Origin: JAPWJZ01 sp964575605
Lineage (GTDB): Bacteria > Pseudomonadota > Alphaproteobacteria > Micavibrionales > UBA2020
NCBI GenBank assembly: GCA_964575605.1
Contig: CAZNRN010000020.1
Span: 5,192-69,191, forward strand
Direction of reading: 5' to 3'
Length of the DNA: 64,000 nucleotides
The notes beneath the pieces were generated by a model. The model did not search any database. It worked only from the letters and a program-made list of their open reading frames with translations, and was not told where the DNA came from. Position numbers and translations under genes: made by a program. Positions within the stretch are counted from its first letter, which is position 1. Every line of letters begins with the position of its first letter. Of this stretch, positions 46,012-55,083 are shown in pieces.

Positions 46012-47298
46012 TTAAACAATATTTACAGGGGGCGGGAAAATGGCCTGCCCTTTTTCGAGGCCTTTGGCGGCGGGCGAAACCCAGCTAAGGGACGGAAGCG
46101 CAAGGATAATATCGCCTTTGATGATGGCCGGAAGGGTCTTTTTGACCTTGAAAGGCAGGCTTTCAAGGCGCTTGAGCGCGTCCTCGTGCGGCGGAGATGC
46201 GGTTCTGATGGCCGCCAAGCCCTGTTCTCCAAGCGCGCTGATGGCGCCGGAGTCGGGCGGAAAGCCGGTCAGGCGGAAGCGTCCGTCCCAGACCATGCCC
46301 TCCGTCACGGCGGCGGCGGGGGCGACCGCGGCATATTCGCGGCAGAAAAGGATGTCCTCGCTTTGATAGAAAATTTCACAACCGGCGAGCGTGCGCCCCG
46401 AAAATTCCATTTCCAGCATGGCGAGGCGCAGCGCCTCCACCGCCTCGAACCCCGTCGCGTAATGCCCCTGTTCAAAGGGCGCGAGGCAGAGGGAGAGCAG
46501 GCGGCGCTGCAGGTCGGCGGGCAGGTTTTTCCAGCCTTCCGCTTTCAGCGAAACAAATCCTTCGGGATGGAGTGTGGCGAGGGACTGAAAGTATGTTGCT
46601 GCAACAAATTGCAAAGCATCGCGCGCATCGCCCAGTTTTTGCAATACCTGCGACAGGCGGCGCGGCGTGAGGCCTTCGCCCGCCAGCAGGTCTTCGAACT
46701 GGCGCAGCTTCACGCGCAGGAATTTTTCGTTGGCGTTGGAAGGATCTTCGATCCATTCGATATTGTTGTCACGGCACACGGTGCGTAGGTCTTCGCGCGA
46801 CACGTTGAGAAGCGGGCGGATTATCGTCACACCGATTTCCGTCCTCACTTCTGCCATGGCAGCGAGGCCGTCGATGCCGCTACCGTGGGCGAGGCGCATC
46901 CAGAAGGTTTCAACCTGGTCTTCAAGGTTATGCGCGACAGCCAGAACGGGGATATCGTGGCGGCGGCAGGCGGCCAGCAATAAACGGTAACGCGCGGCGC
47001 GCGCTTCTTCCTGTATATGCGTCAGCGGCTTGTCGCCCTGCCATTTCAAGATTTCATGGGCGATGCCGCGCGCGGATAAAATCTTTTGCACCGCCAAAGC
47101 TTCGTCGCTTGATCCCGCGCGCAGGCCGTGGTCGACGGTGAAGGCTGTCAGCCGAACGTTGTTTGTTTTCGCCCATTCCTGCAACAGCACAGCCAATGCC
47201 ATGCTGTCGCCGCCGCCCGATACGGCCACGGCAATATGCGATGCAGGGGGCATCAGCCCCTGCAGGACAGCGGCGAATGTTTCAGGTGTCAGGGACAT
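46012..47298 (-). CDS. tilS: tRNA(Ile)-lysidine synthase
   Basis: TilS makes lysidine at C34 of tRNA-Ile(CAU). The 428-residue protein has the PP-loop AVSGGGDSMALAVLL, FTVDHGLRAGSSDEA, ILKWQGDKPLTHIQEEARAARYRLL, VAHNLEDQVETFWMRLAHGSGIDGLAAM and RPLLNVSREDLR. A C-terminal extension is present. It lies between cpoB and ftsH in the common proteobacterial order pal-cpoB-tilS-ftsH. Confidence 0.96.
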   Translation of the reverse strand: MSLTPETFAAVLQGLMPPASHIAVAVSGGGDSMALAVLLQEWAKTNNVRLTAFTVDHGLRAGSSDEALAVQKILSARGIAHEILKWQGDKPLTHIQEEARAARYRLLLAACRRHDIPVLAVAHNLEDQVETFWMRLAHGSGIDGLAAMAEVRTEIGVTIIRPLLNVSREDLRTVCRDNNIEWIEDPSNANEKFLRVKLRQFEDLLAGEGLTPRRLSQVLQKLGDARDALQFVAATYFQSLATLHPEGFVSLKAEGWKNLPADLQRRLLSLCLAPFEQGHYATGFEAVEALRLAMLEMEFSGRTLAGCEIFYQSEDILFCREYAAVAPAAAVTEGMVWDGRFRLTGFPPDSGAISALGEQGLAAIRTASPPHEDALKRLESLPFKVKKTLPAIIKGDIILALPSLSWVSPAAKGLEKGQAIFPPPVNIV

Positions 47299-47316
47299 GT
47301 GAAGCCGCGTGAGCCC

Positions 47317-48243
47317 TTAACCCGGGCAATTTATCTGCTTCATTTCCTGCTGCGCGGCGCGCATCACGGCGGTCTGTTCGCCCGGGAAATCTTTTTTCAG
47401 CTGCTTGAACGACAGGCAGGCGTCGTCCTTCTTGCCGAGGCGGGAGAGCGACAGGCCGAGCTTGAGCAGGCTGTCGGGCGCTTTCGAGCCCTGCGGATAA
47501 TCCTGGTAGCCTTGCGCGAACAATTTCGCCGACTGGCGGTAATCGCCGCGCACGTAATAGGTTTCGGCCAGCCAGTATTGCGCGTTGGAGGCCAGCGCAT
47601 GGTTCGGGTAGCTGCCCATGAAGCTGCGGAATTTTGTCGCCGCGCTGTCGTATTTCGCGTTGCGGATATCCGTGAAGGCGTCTTCGTAAAGGCTGTCGGC
47701 CGAACCGCCCGCCGCGCCGCCCGAGGACGACATGGTGCCCAGCACGTTCGATTTATAGCCGTTGCTGTTATACACGGGGCCGCCGCTGCTGCCGTCCGAG
47801 ACGGGTGCGACATAGCTTGCGCCGCCCGAAGCGGAAGAGGTTTGCGCGCTGCGGCTGGCCGGCATCGCGCCGTCCATCGCCGCGCGGTTCAGGCGGTCGT
47901 TCATCTGGGTCAGTTCGTATTGCATTTGTTCGAGCTTGCCGGTGATTTCGCGCTGCTGCTGCTCGATCGCCGCCATGCGGTCTTCGTAGGCCGCGGCGGA
48001 GCCGGGCGAGACGTCGGCGGAATAGCTGGGCGTGGCCGCAGGCATGGGGCCGCCGCGGTACATCGCGCGGCTCATGGTCTGCACCTGGTTTTCCAGCTGG
48101 TTGATGCGCGAGATCAGCTGGCTGTTGTCCTGGTTCTGCGAGAAGGCGGCTGTCGCGGGCGCCGCCGACAGCATAAAGCACAAGGCCCCTGCTGTGAGCA
48201 GGAGCCTTGCGTTAAAGCCTTTATGATAGAAAGCGGCAGCCAT
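47317..48243 (-). CDS. cpoB: Cell division coordinator CpoB (YbgF)
   Basis: CpoB is a periplasmic protein that links Tol-Pal constriction with peptidoglycan synthesis. The 308-residue precursor has a signal sequence (about residues 1-33), a coiled coil (about 35-105, SRINQLENQVQTMSR, MAAIEQQQREITGKLEQMQYEL), a Ser/Gly-rich linker, and C-terminal TPR repeats (LYEDAFTDIRNAKYDSAATKF, ALASNAQYWLAETYYVRGDY, PDSLLKLGLSLSRLGKKDDA). Its ATG overlaps the pal stop by one base (TAATG). Confidence 0.95.
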   Translation of the reverse strand: MAAAFYHKGFNARLLLTAGALCFMLSAAPATAAFSQNQDNSQLISRINQLENQVQTMSRAMYRGGPMPAATPSYSADVSPGSAAAYEDRMAAIEQQQREITGKLEQMQYELTQMNDRLNRAAMDGAMPASRSAQTSSASGGASYVAPVSDGSSGGPVYNSNGYKSNVLGTMSSSGGAAGGSADSLYEDAFTDIRNAKYDSAATKFRSFMGSYPNHALASNAQYWLAETYYVRGDYRQSAKLFAQGYQDYPQGSKAPDSLLKLGLSLSRLGKKDDACLSFKQLKKDFPGEQTAVMRAAQQEMKQINCPG

Positions 48244-48761
48244 TACTGGACCACCAGCACTCCGCGGCGGTTTTGCGCCCAGGAGGTTTCATCCGCGCCC
48301 ATCACAGCCGGGCGTTCTTTGCCGTAGCTGATGGTCTGGAGGCGGGAGGGCTCGACGCCGTTCGCGATCAGGTAGTTGCGGACCGCAGAAGCGCGTTTTT
48401 CGCCGAGTGCGATGTTGTATTCGCGGGTGCCGCGCTCGTCTGCGTGGCCTTCGACCATGATGCTGACCGAGGGATAGGTTTTCAGCCACTGTGCCTGGCG
48501 CTCGATGGTCGAGCGGGCTTCGGAGGTCAGGTCGTACTGGTCGTAACCGAAGAAGACGCGGTCGCCGACGTTGACGACGAGATCCTGCTGCGAACCGGGC
48601 ACGGGGCCGTTCGGGTCGGTCGAGGTGGTCTGCGTCGTGGTCTGGTCCATCTGGCCCGTACCGACGCTGTCACCGGTGTTCTTGTTCTTGGGATCGCAGG
48701 CCGTCAACCCGGTGACAAGCACCGCAATGGCGAGGAAACTGATGATCTGACGCGCACCCAT
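48243..48761 (-). CDS. pal: Peptidoglycan-associated lipoprotein Pal
   Basis: Pal tethers the outer membrane to peptidoglycan. The 172-residue precursor has a lipobox (VTGLTACDPK, Cys about residue 22), a Thr/Gln-rich linker and the OmpA-type domain (DRVFFGYDQYDLTSEARSTIERQAQWLKTYP, VEGHADERGTREYNIALGEKRASAV, ISYGKERPAV). tolB, which normally precedes pal, is not here; the upstream neighbour is the divergent uvrD-like helicase gene. Confidence 0.97.
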   Translation of the reverse strand: MGARQIISFLAIAVLVTGLTACDPKNKNTGDSVGTGQMDQTTTQTTSTDPNGPVPGSQQDLVVNVGDRVFFGYDQYDLTSEARSTIERQAQWLKTYPSVSIMVEGHADERGTREYNIALGEKRASAVRNYLIANGVEPSRLQTISYGKERPAVMGADETSWAQNRRGVLVVQ

Positions 48762-48920
48762 TTGATAACTCCTTGTATCTTTTGCTGGTTTGGGGAGAAA
48801 TTCCCCTCTGACTGTTTTATACGTACCTATTTATGAGTACAAGACCTTCCGCAGGTTTTTTTTGGCGAAGGCCAACCCCATATCTGCTATAAAACCCCTG
48901 AAAAGCGATTGGAGTTCCTT

Positions 48921-51161
48921 TTGACCTTATTTCCGGCCATGCAAAGCGGCGACCCTTTGTCATATCTCGACACCCTGAACCCTGCACAACGCGAAGCGGT
49001 GGAAACGACCGATGGCCCCGTGCTGGTGCTGGCGGGTGCGGGCACAGGCAAGACCAAGGTTTTGACGACCCGCCTTGGCTATATCATGGCCACGCACCGT
49101 GCCGACCACTGGCAGATTTTCGCCGTCACCTTCACCAACAAGGCGGCGCAGGAAATGAAGAACCGCGTGTCGTGGATTCTGGGCGGGCGCCCGGTGGAGG
49201 GCATGTGGATCGGCACCTTCCACTCGCTGGCCGCGCGTATGCTGCGCGCCCATGCGGGGCTGGTGGGGCTGAAGCCCAATTTCACCATCCTGGACGAAGA
49301 CGACCAGATACGGCTGCTGAAACAGCTGCTCGAGGCCGAAAACATCGACCCGAAAAAATGGGCGCCCAAGATGCTGCTGGGTATCATCCAGAAATGGAAG
49401 GACCGCGCCGAACTGCCCGGCCAGCAGCGCGCCAGTGACGCGGGCGAGGCGGCGGACGGCAAGCTGCCGAAACTTTACGCACAATATCAGGAACGCCTGC
49501 GCACGCTGAACGCCTGCGATTTCGGCGACCTGTTGATGCACATGATCACCATCTTCCGCGACCCCGCGAATACCGATGTGCTGGCGCGCTACCAGAACCA
49601 GTTCAAATATCTACTGGTCGACGAATATCAGGACACCAATACGTCGCAATACCTGTGGCTGCGGCTGCTGGCGCAGAAGCACAAGAACATCTGCTGCGTG
49701 GGCGATGACGACCAGTCGATTTACGGCTGGCGCGGCGCGGAGATTGGCAACATTTTGAAATTCGAGCAGGACTTCCCCGGCGCGAAAATCATCCGGCTGG
49801 AGCAGAACTACCGCTCGACCCAGCATATCCTGAGCGCTGCGAACGGCGTCATCGGGCATAACAAGGGGCGCCTTGGCAAAAACCTTTGGAGTGCGGCGGG
49901 CGACGGCGAAAAGGTGCGCCTGAGGGGCGTCTGGGACGCGCAGACCGAAGCGCAGTCGGTGGCCGAGGAAATCGAGGATTTGCAGCGCAAGAAAACATCG
50001 CTGAACGAAATGGCCGTGCTGGTGCGCGCCGCGCACCAGATGCGCACGTTCGAGGATGTTTTTTTAAAGCTCAGCATCCCCTACCGCGTCATCGGCGGCC
50101 CGCGCTTTTTCGAGCGGCAGGAAATTCGCGACGCCATGGCCTATATCCGCGTTATCGTGCAGCCGGATGACGACCTTGCCTTCCAGCGCATCATCAACGT
50201 GCCCAAACGCGGCATCGGCGACGCGACACTGAACATGCTGTCGGGCTTCGCGCGCACCAAGGGGATGTCGATGACCGCGGCGCTGCGGCTGCTGCTGGAC
50301 ACGGATGAATTCAAGCCCAAGGTGCGCGACACGCTGCGCATCCTGATGCGCGATTTCGACCGCTGGCGCGAGCAGCTGCGCACGATACCGCACCCCGAAC
50401 TGGCGCAGATCGTGCTGGATGAATCGGGATACACCGGAATGTGGCAGGCCGACAAATCGCCGGAGGCCGCAGGCCGCCTCGAGAACCTGAAAGAACTTGT
50501 TTCGGCCATAACCGAATACGATAACTTCGATTTATTCCTCGAGCACGTGGCGCTGGTCATGGAAAACCAGCAGGCCGAAGACGTGGAAAAAGTCACCATC
50601 ATGACGCTGCATGCGGCCAAGGGCCTCGAGTTCGACGCGGTCTTCCTGCCCGGGTGGGAGGAAGGGCTTTTCCCCAGCCAGCGCAGCATGGATGAAAACG
50701 GCGTGACGGGGCTGGAGGAAGAACGCCGCCTTGCCTATGTGGGCATCACGCGCGCCAAAAAACTGTCGTATATCTACTTCGCAGCCAACCGCGTCACCTA
50801 TGGCAACTGGCAAAGCTGCCTGCCGTCGCGCTTCCTGGACGAACTGCCGAAGGACCATGTGGACGTGAAATCCGACAGCGGGCTTTACCGCCCGCAGGCG
50901 CAGACTTCGTCTTCTTCATACGGCGCAGGCTGGCACCGGCAAAGCCGCGCCGAGCTGGTCGACAACAGCATCGACCGCATCAGCCCGTCCCTTGCCTCCG
51001 AAGGCGGTTTTTCGGCGGGCGACCGCGTCTTCCACCAGAAATTCGGCTATGGCACCGTGGTGATGACCGAGGGCGACAAGCTCGACATCAAATTCGACAA
51101 GGCCGGCCGCAAAAAAGTCATCGACAGCTTCGTTTCCAAAGAGGGCGAGGAAAACCCGTAA
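48921..51161 (+). CDS. uvrD: UvrD/PcrA-type DNA helicase
   Basis: This superfamily 1 helicase acts in nucleotide-excision and mismatch repair. The start is the TTG at 48921, with GGAG six bases upstream; an earlier in-frame TTG (48909) overlaps that site, and the first ATG is at 48939. The protein (746 residues) has AGAGTGKTKVLTTRL (Walker A), YLLVDEYQDTNTSQYLWL, GDDDQSIYGWRGA, LEQNYRST, TIMTLHAAKGLEFDAVFLPGWEEGLFP and EERRLAYVGITRAK. The C-terminus ends in a PcrA-like beta module (VFHQKFGYGTVV). Whether to call it uvrD or pcrA is a matter of naming. Confidence 0.95.
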   Translation: MTLFPAMQSGDPLSYLDTLNPAQREAVETTDGPVLVLAGAGTGKTKVLTTRLGYIMATHRADHWQIFAVTFTNKAAQEMKNRVSWILGGRPVEGMWIGTFHSLAARMLRAHAGLVGLKPNFTILDEDDQIRLLKQLLEAENIDPKKWAPKMLLGIIQKWKDRAELPGQQRASDAGEAADGKLPKLYAQYQERLRTLNACDFGDLLMHMITIFRDPANTDVLARYQNQFKYLLVDEYQDTNTSQYLWLRLLAQKHKNICCVGDDDQSIYGWRGAEIGNILKFEQDFPGAKIIRLEQNYRSTQHILSAANGVIGHNKGRLGKNLWSAAGDGEKVRLRGVWDAQTEAQSVAEEIEDLQRKKTSLNEMAVLVRAAHQMRTFEDVFLKLSIPYRVIGGPRFFERQEIRDAMAYIRVIVQPDDDLAFQRIINVPKRGIGDATLNMLSGFARTKGMSMTAALRLLLDTDEFKPKVRDTLRILMRDFDRWREQLRTIPHPELAQIVLDESGYTGMWQADKSPEAAGRLENLKELVSAITEYDNFDLFLEHVALVMENQQAEDVEKVTIMTLHAAKGLEFDAVFLPGWEEGLFPSQRSMDENGVTGLEEERRLAYVGITRAKKLSYIYFAANRVTYGNWQSCLPSRFLDELPKDHVDVKSDSGLYRPQAQTSSSSYGAGWHRQSRAELVDNSIDRISPSLASEGGFSAGDRVFHQKFGYGTVVMTEGDKLDIKFDKAGRKKVIDSFVSKEGEENP

Positions 51162-51165
51162 ACCC

Positions 51166-51322
51166 TCATCTCCCCCTGCGGGAGAGGAGATGTCGCGAAG
51201 CGACAGAGGTGAGGGGCGCGCGCGTCTGCGCGCATTGAGCTCTTACGCCTTCTCACGTACACTTACGCATCGCGCAGACGCGCGTACCCCTCACCCTAAC
51301 CCTCTCCCGCAAGGGGAGAGGG
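51166..51322. repeat. Composite inverted-repeat element upstream of the DUF559 gene
   Basis: Outer hairpins (CATCTCC with GGAGATG at the left; CCCTCTCCC-GCAAG-GGGAGAGGG at 51300-51322) flank a large stem: GGTGAGGGG-CG-CGCGCGTCTGCGCG (51208-51232) pairs with 51271-51295 over 25 positions with two mismatches. Strings such as CCCTCACCCTAACCCTCTCC are familiar as scattered repeats in proteobacteria, often next to DUF559 genes (recalled, not searched). No coding region is seen in it. Confidence 0.8.
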
Positions 51323-51337
51323 AAAAGCGGACAAAAA

Positions 51338-51673
51338 TTGACTGAGTTCAGATCAAAACAGTTACGGGCGAACGCGACAGAGGCAGAAAAACTTCTCTGG
51401 CAGCGTATCCGCAACCGCCAGCTGGGATGTAAATTTCGCAGGCAAGTAGAGGTTGGCCCCTATTACCCCGATTTTACCTGTTTTGAATTGCGCCTGATTA
51501 TCGAATTGGATGGCGGACAACATACACAGGACAAGGACAAAGAAAGAACATCCGTTCTTGAAAGATACGGCTACACCGTTATCCGCTTTTGGAACCACGA
51601 TGTTTTGGGTAATATCGACGGAGTGCTGGAAACGCTCCAGACCGCTATCGCCGCACAGGAGAAACCCCCATGA
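51338..51673 (+). CDS. DUF559 (Vsr-like) endonuclease-fold protein
   Basis: The 111-residue protein has the DUF559 pattern: RANATEAEKLLWQRIRNRQLGCKFRRQ is the N-terminal helix region, then PYYPDFTCFELRLIIELDGGQH (the PD-(D/E)xK-type Asp and Glu) and YGYTVIRFWNHDVLGNIDGVLETL. It is related to very-short-patch repair nucleases; the biological role is not established. The start is TTG at 51338, with no in-frame ATG and a weak ribosome site. The TGA overlaps the ATG of the next gene (ATGA). It lies right behind the repeat element and may have arrived with it. Confidence 0.85.
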   Translation: MTEFRSKQLRANATEAEKLLWQRIRNRQLGCKFRRQVEVGPYYPDFTCFELRLIIELDGGQHTQDKDKERTSVLERYGYTVIRFWNHDVLGNIDGVLETLQTAIAAQEKPP

Positions 51674-52644
51674 CGCTCAATCAGAAAACCATCACCGTCT
51701 TCGGCGGCACCGGGTTCCTCGGGCGGCATATTATCTGGCAGCTGGCGAAGACGGGGGCTAATATCCGCGTCGCGACGCGCGCGAAGGAACGCGCTTACTT
51801 CCTCCGTCCCGCGGGAACGGTCGGGCAGATTACGCCCATCTTCTGCAACATCCACAGCGACGCTTCGGTCGCAGCCGCGCTGGACGGTGCGACACATGCG
51901 ATTTACCTGCCGGGGCTGCTGTTTGAGCACGGCAAATACGGCACGTTTAAAAAAATCCATGTCGAGGCGGCGGAGCGCATCGCGAAAGCGGCCAAGGCCG
52001 CGCGGCTGCAGCTGCTGATCCATTTCTCGGCGCTGGGCGCGTCGAACGATGCCCCCTCGGAATACCTGCGCACCAAGGCGGAGGGCGAGGGCAAGGCGAT
52101 CCATGCTTTCTCGCGCACTGTCGTGCTGCGCCCCTCGGCGGTTTTCGGGCCGGAGGATGGCCTGTTTAACAAATTCGCCAATATGGCGCGCGTCTATCCG
52201 ATGCTGCCGCTGGTGGGCAGCGGCAAGACGCAGATGCAGCCTGTGTATGTGGGCGACGTCGCGAAAGCTGTCTATAACATCATCGCCGACCCGGAATGCG
52301 AGCGTTACAGCGGGCATATCTATGAACTGGGCGGCCCCGCCACCTATACGCTGCGCGAGCTGATGGAGCTGACGCTGCGCCATACGCACCGCAAAAAAAT
52401 CCTGCTGCCCCTGCCCGTGCCTGTCGCGAAAATCGCGGGCGTGGCCTCGGGCATCTGCTCGTCCCTTTTCTCCTGCGCGCCGACGATCACGGTCGACCAG
52501 GTGAAAACGCTGTCCCGCCACAACATCCTGCAGCCGGGCACCCCCGGCTTGAAAGACCTTGGCGTCACGCCGACGGGGGCGGATGCGATACTGCCCACCT
52601 ATCTCGCGCGCTTCCGCCCGGGCGGGCGTTTCGGCGGCGCTTAA
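51670..52644 (+). CDS. NDUFA9-like complex I-associated NAD(P)-binding protein
   Basis: The 324-residue atypical short-chain dehydrogenase-like protein has the Rossmann start TITVFGGTGFLGRHIIWQL, LLIHFSALGAS, YLRTKAEGEGKAI, TVVLRPSAVFGPEDGLFNKFA and QPVYVGDVAKAVYNII. This pattern is the NDUFA9 subunit family, accessory to complex I in mitochondria and widespread as a stand-alone protein in Alphaproteobacteria. The catalytic YxxxK of classical SDRs is modified (YLRTK). The start overlaps the DUF559 stop. Confidence 0.9.
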   Translation: MTLNQKTITVFGGTGFLGRHIIWQLAKTGANIRVATRAKERAYFLRPAGTVGQITPIFCNIHSDASVAAALDGATHAIYLPGLLFEHGKYGTFKKIHVEAAERIAKAAKAARLQLLIHFSALGASNDAPSEYLRTKAEGEGKAIHAFSRTVVLRPSAVFGPEDGLFNKFANMARVYPMLPLVGSGKTQMQPVYVGDVAKAVYNIIADPECERYSGHIYELGGPATYTLRELMELTLRHTHRKKILLPLPVPVAKIAGVASGICSSLFSCAPTITVDQVKTLSRHNILQPGTPGLKDLGVTPTGADAILPTYLARFRPGGRFGGA

Positions 52645-52751
52645 AAGCCTATAAAACAGGGCTTTAGACGGTCAGGAAAGCACGTGCATTCGGGCGGGTT
52701 ATGGGCTATTTTCTAGGCCAATAGCCTTTTAACGTATCAGGATATACCCGC

Positions 52752-54263
52752 GTGCAAAAACTGTCCGCTCTTCTTCTCCTCTGCCTTGCCCTGCTGCCTC
52801 TTGGCGCAGAGGCCGCCCAACCAGCTGCACAGGCCGCGCAGGCCGCCCGCACCCGCATCGGCATCGCCGCCATCGTCAACGACGACGCCATCACCTGGTC
52901 AGACATCGAAAACCGTACGCGCCTGTTTATCGCCAGCGCCGGCAAGGGATCGCCGCCGCCCGAAGCGCGCCAGCAGGTCGAAGCCATGGTGCTGAACCGC
53001 CTGATCGACGAGCGCCTGCAGCTGCGCGAAGCCAAGAATCTCGGCATCACGGTCGAGGATATCATGGTGCAGAAGGCTTTCGCCGACATCGCCCGCCAGA
53101 ACAACCTGACGCCCGAGGAATTCCGCGACAAGCTGCAGGGCTCGGGCATCAAGATGAGCGCGCTTACCGACCAGATCAAGGCCGAGATTGCCTGGTCGCT
53201 GGTCGTGCGCCGCAAGCTGCGCCCGCAGATCGTCGTCTCCGAAAACGAAATCGACACGGCCATCACGCAGCTGCAAAGCAAGCAGGGCCAGACCGAATAC
53301 CAGGTCGCCGAGATTCTGCTGAAAGTGCCCTCGACCGAAATGGAAGGCATGGTGCGCACCGACGCCGAGAAACTGGCGCAGGATATCACCGCGGGCGCGC
53401 AGTTCTCGATGGTCGCCCGCCAGAAAAGCCAGGCGCCCGGCGCCGCCACCGGCGGCGACCTCGGCTGGATCCAGCAGGGCGTGCTGGACAAGGCGCTCGA
53501 CGAACAGCTGGCCCGCATGCATCCCGGCGAGGTGAGCCCGCCCATCCGCACCGACAAGGGCTATCATATCCTCTTCCTGCGCAACATGCGCGATGCCGGC
53601 GCCGCCATGGCGCCGCAGGCCCCCGCGCCGCAAGCGCCGCCGCAGCAGGCCGCCGCAGCGCCCGTCCCCGCTGTGTCTAACGGCCGCCCCAGCCTTGTGC
53701 AGGCCGATACCATCTTGCACCTGAAACAGCTGGTCATGCCGGTCGCCACGGGCGAACCCGCCGCCGTCACCAACGCGAAACTCGCCCGCGCCGAAAGCCT
53801 GAAGGGCGAGGTTACCTCCTGCGAGGCGATGGACCAGAAGGCGCGCGAATTCCTGGCGGAAGGCAGCGGCGACCTTGGCCGCGGCAAGCTGAGCCAGCTC
53901 CCCGAACACCTGCGCCACGCGGTCATCAGCCTGCCCGTCGGAACTTTAAGCGAACCGATCAAAACCGAAAACAGCATCGCCGTCGTGATGGTCTGCGAAC
54001 GTGAAGATATCGCAGGCGCGCCGGTCGGACAGCAAGCTGCCTCCGCACCCGCAACGCCTGCCCCGGCTCCTGCCGAACAGGCAAACAGCAACGGCGGCCC
54101 AACGTCTGAACAATCCGGCGGCGCGCCGGTACCGCAGGCACCCAAACCGCCGGACGCCGCGCGCGAGCAGGTCGCCAACCAGATCGGCATGAAGCGCCTG
54201 AACCAGCTGGCCGACCGCTACCTCAAAGACCTGCGCGCCACGGCCTACATTGAGCGCCGTTGA
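52752..54263 (+). CDS. surA: SurA-like periplasmic chaperone/peptidyl-prolyl isomerase
   Basis: SurA escorts outer-membrane proteins to the BAM complex. The 503-residue precursor starts at GTG with a signal peptide ending near AEAAQ. The chaperone N-domain (IGIAAIVNDDAITWSDIENR, NRLIDERLQLREAKNLGITV) is followed by a parvulin domain (about 180-275, YQVAEILLKVP, SGDL replaced by GGDLGWIQQGVL, GYHILFLR). A long Pro/Ala/Gln-rich linker and a second, degenerate parvulin-like segment (about 310-425) follow. It overlaps rsmA by 14 bases; pdxA, often between them, is absent. Confidence 0.92.
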   Translation: MQKLSALLLLCLALLPLGAEAAQPAAQAAQAARTRIGIAAIVNDDAITWSDIENRTRLFIASAGKGSPPPEARQQVEAMVLNRLIDERLQLREAKNLGITVEDIMVQKAFADIARQNNLTPEEFRDKLQGSGIKMSALTDQIKAEIAWSLVVRRKLRPQIVVSENEIDTAITQLQSKQGQTEYQVAEILLKVPSTEMEGMVRTDAEKLAQDITAGAQFSMVARQKSQAPGAATGGDLGWIQQGVLDKALDEQLARMHPGEVSPPIRTDKGYHILFLRNMRDAGAAMAPQAPAPQAPPQQAAAAPVPAVSNGRPSLVQADTILHLKQLVMPVATGEPAAVTNAKLARAESLKGEVTSCEAMDQKAREFLAEGSGDLGRGKLSQLPEHLRHAVISLPVGTLSEPIKTENSIAVVMVCEREDIAGAPVGQQAASAPATPAPAPAEQANSNGGPTSEQSGGAPVPQAPKPPDAAREQVANQIGMKRLNQLADRYLKDLRATAYIERR

Positions 54264-55080
54264 CCAACTCCCCCCCTTGCGCGAGGTTATCGACCGTTTC
54301 GGGTTGATGGCCAAGAAATCGCTTGGCCAGAACTTCCTGCTCGACCTCAACCTCACCGCCAAAATCGCGCGCGCGGGCGGGCCGTTCAAAGGCATCAACG
54401 TCATCGAAGTCGGCCCCGGCCCGGGCGGTTTGACGCGCGGGCTGCTCGGCACCGATGCTGTTGCCGTCCATGCCATCGAGCGTGACGACCGCTGCGTCGC
54501 AGCCCTGCAATCGCTGGTCGAGGCCGCGGACGGCCGCCTGATACTGCATGCCGATGACGCGCTCGAGGCCGATTACGAGGCGCTCTGTCCCGCGCCGCGC
54601 GCGATAGTGGCCAACCTGCCCTATAACATCGCGACCACGCTGCTGATCGGCTGGCTGAAACAGCTGCAGCTGTTCGAGAGCTTCACATTAATGTTTCAAA
54701 AAGAGGTCGCCGACCGCCTTGCCGCCGAAACGCGCACCAAGGATTACGGGCGCCTGTCGGTGCTGGTGCAATGGCTGTGCACGGTCGAGCGCAAGCTGGA
54801 CCTGCCGCCCTCCGCCTTCACCCCGCCGCCCAAGGTCACCTCGACCGTCGTGCATATCACGCCCAAAAAGCGCAGGGACGATATCGATATACCGCTGATG
54901 GAAAAGGTCACCGCCGCCGCCTTCGGCCAGCGCCGCAAGATGCTGCGCCAGAGCCTGAAGACGCTGGGCGTGAACGCCGAACAACTGCTGGAAAAAGCCG
55001 ATATCGCGGGCACCAGGCGCGCGGAAGAGCTGTCGGTGGAGGAATTCCTCCGCCTTGCGGCCGCGCTCAAGTCTTCTTGA
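54250..55080 (+). CDS. rsmA: 16S rRNA dimethyladenosine transferase
   Basis: RsmA (KsgA) dimethylates A1518 and A1519 of 16S rRNA. The 276-residue protein has KKSLGQNFLLDLNLTAKIA, the SAM loop VIEVGPGPGGLTRGLL, AIERDDRCVAAL, the catalytic IVANLPYNIATTLLI (NLPY) and FTLMFQKEVADRLAA. The start is the TTG at 54250 inside the end of surA, since no ATG lies before the conserved KKSLGQ segment except one at residue 20. Its end is convergent with gmk, 3 bases apart. Confidence 0.96.
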   Translation: MSAVDQLPPLREVIDRFGLMAKKSLGQNFLLDLNLTAKIARAGGPFKGINVIEVGPGPGGLTRGLLGTDAVAVHAIERDDRCVAALQSLVEAADGRLILHADDALEADYEALCPAPRAIVANLPYNIATTLLIGWLKQLQLFESFTLMFQKEVADRLAAETRTKDYGRLSVLVQWLCTVERKLDLPPSAFTPPPKVTSTVVHITPKKRRDDIDIPLMEKVTAAAFGQRRKMLRQSLKTLGVNAEQLLEKADIAGTRRAEELSVEEFLRLAAALKSS

Positions 55081-55083
55081 AAA

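Noticed and set aside
48762..48920. tolB expected before pal
   Set aside because: Only a short gap with divergent promoters is present; tolB must be elsewhere in the genome.
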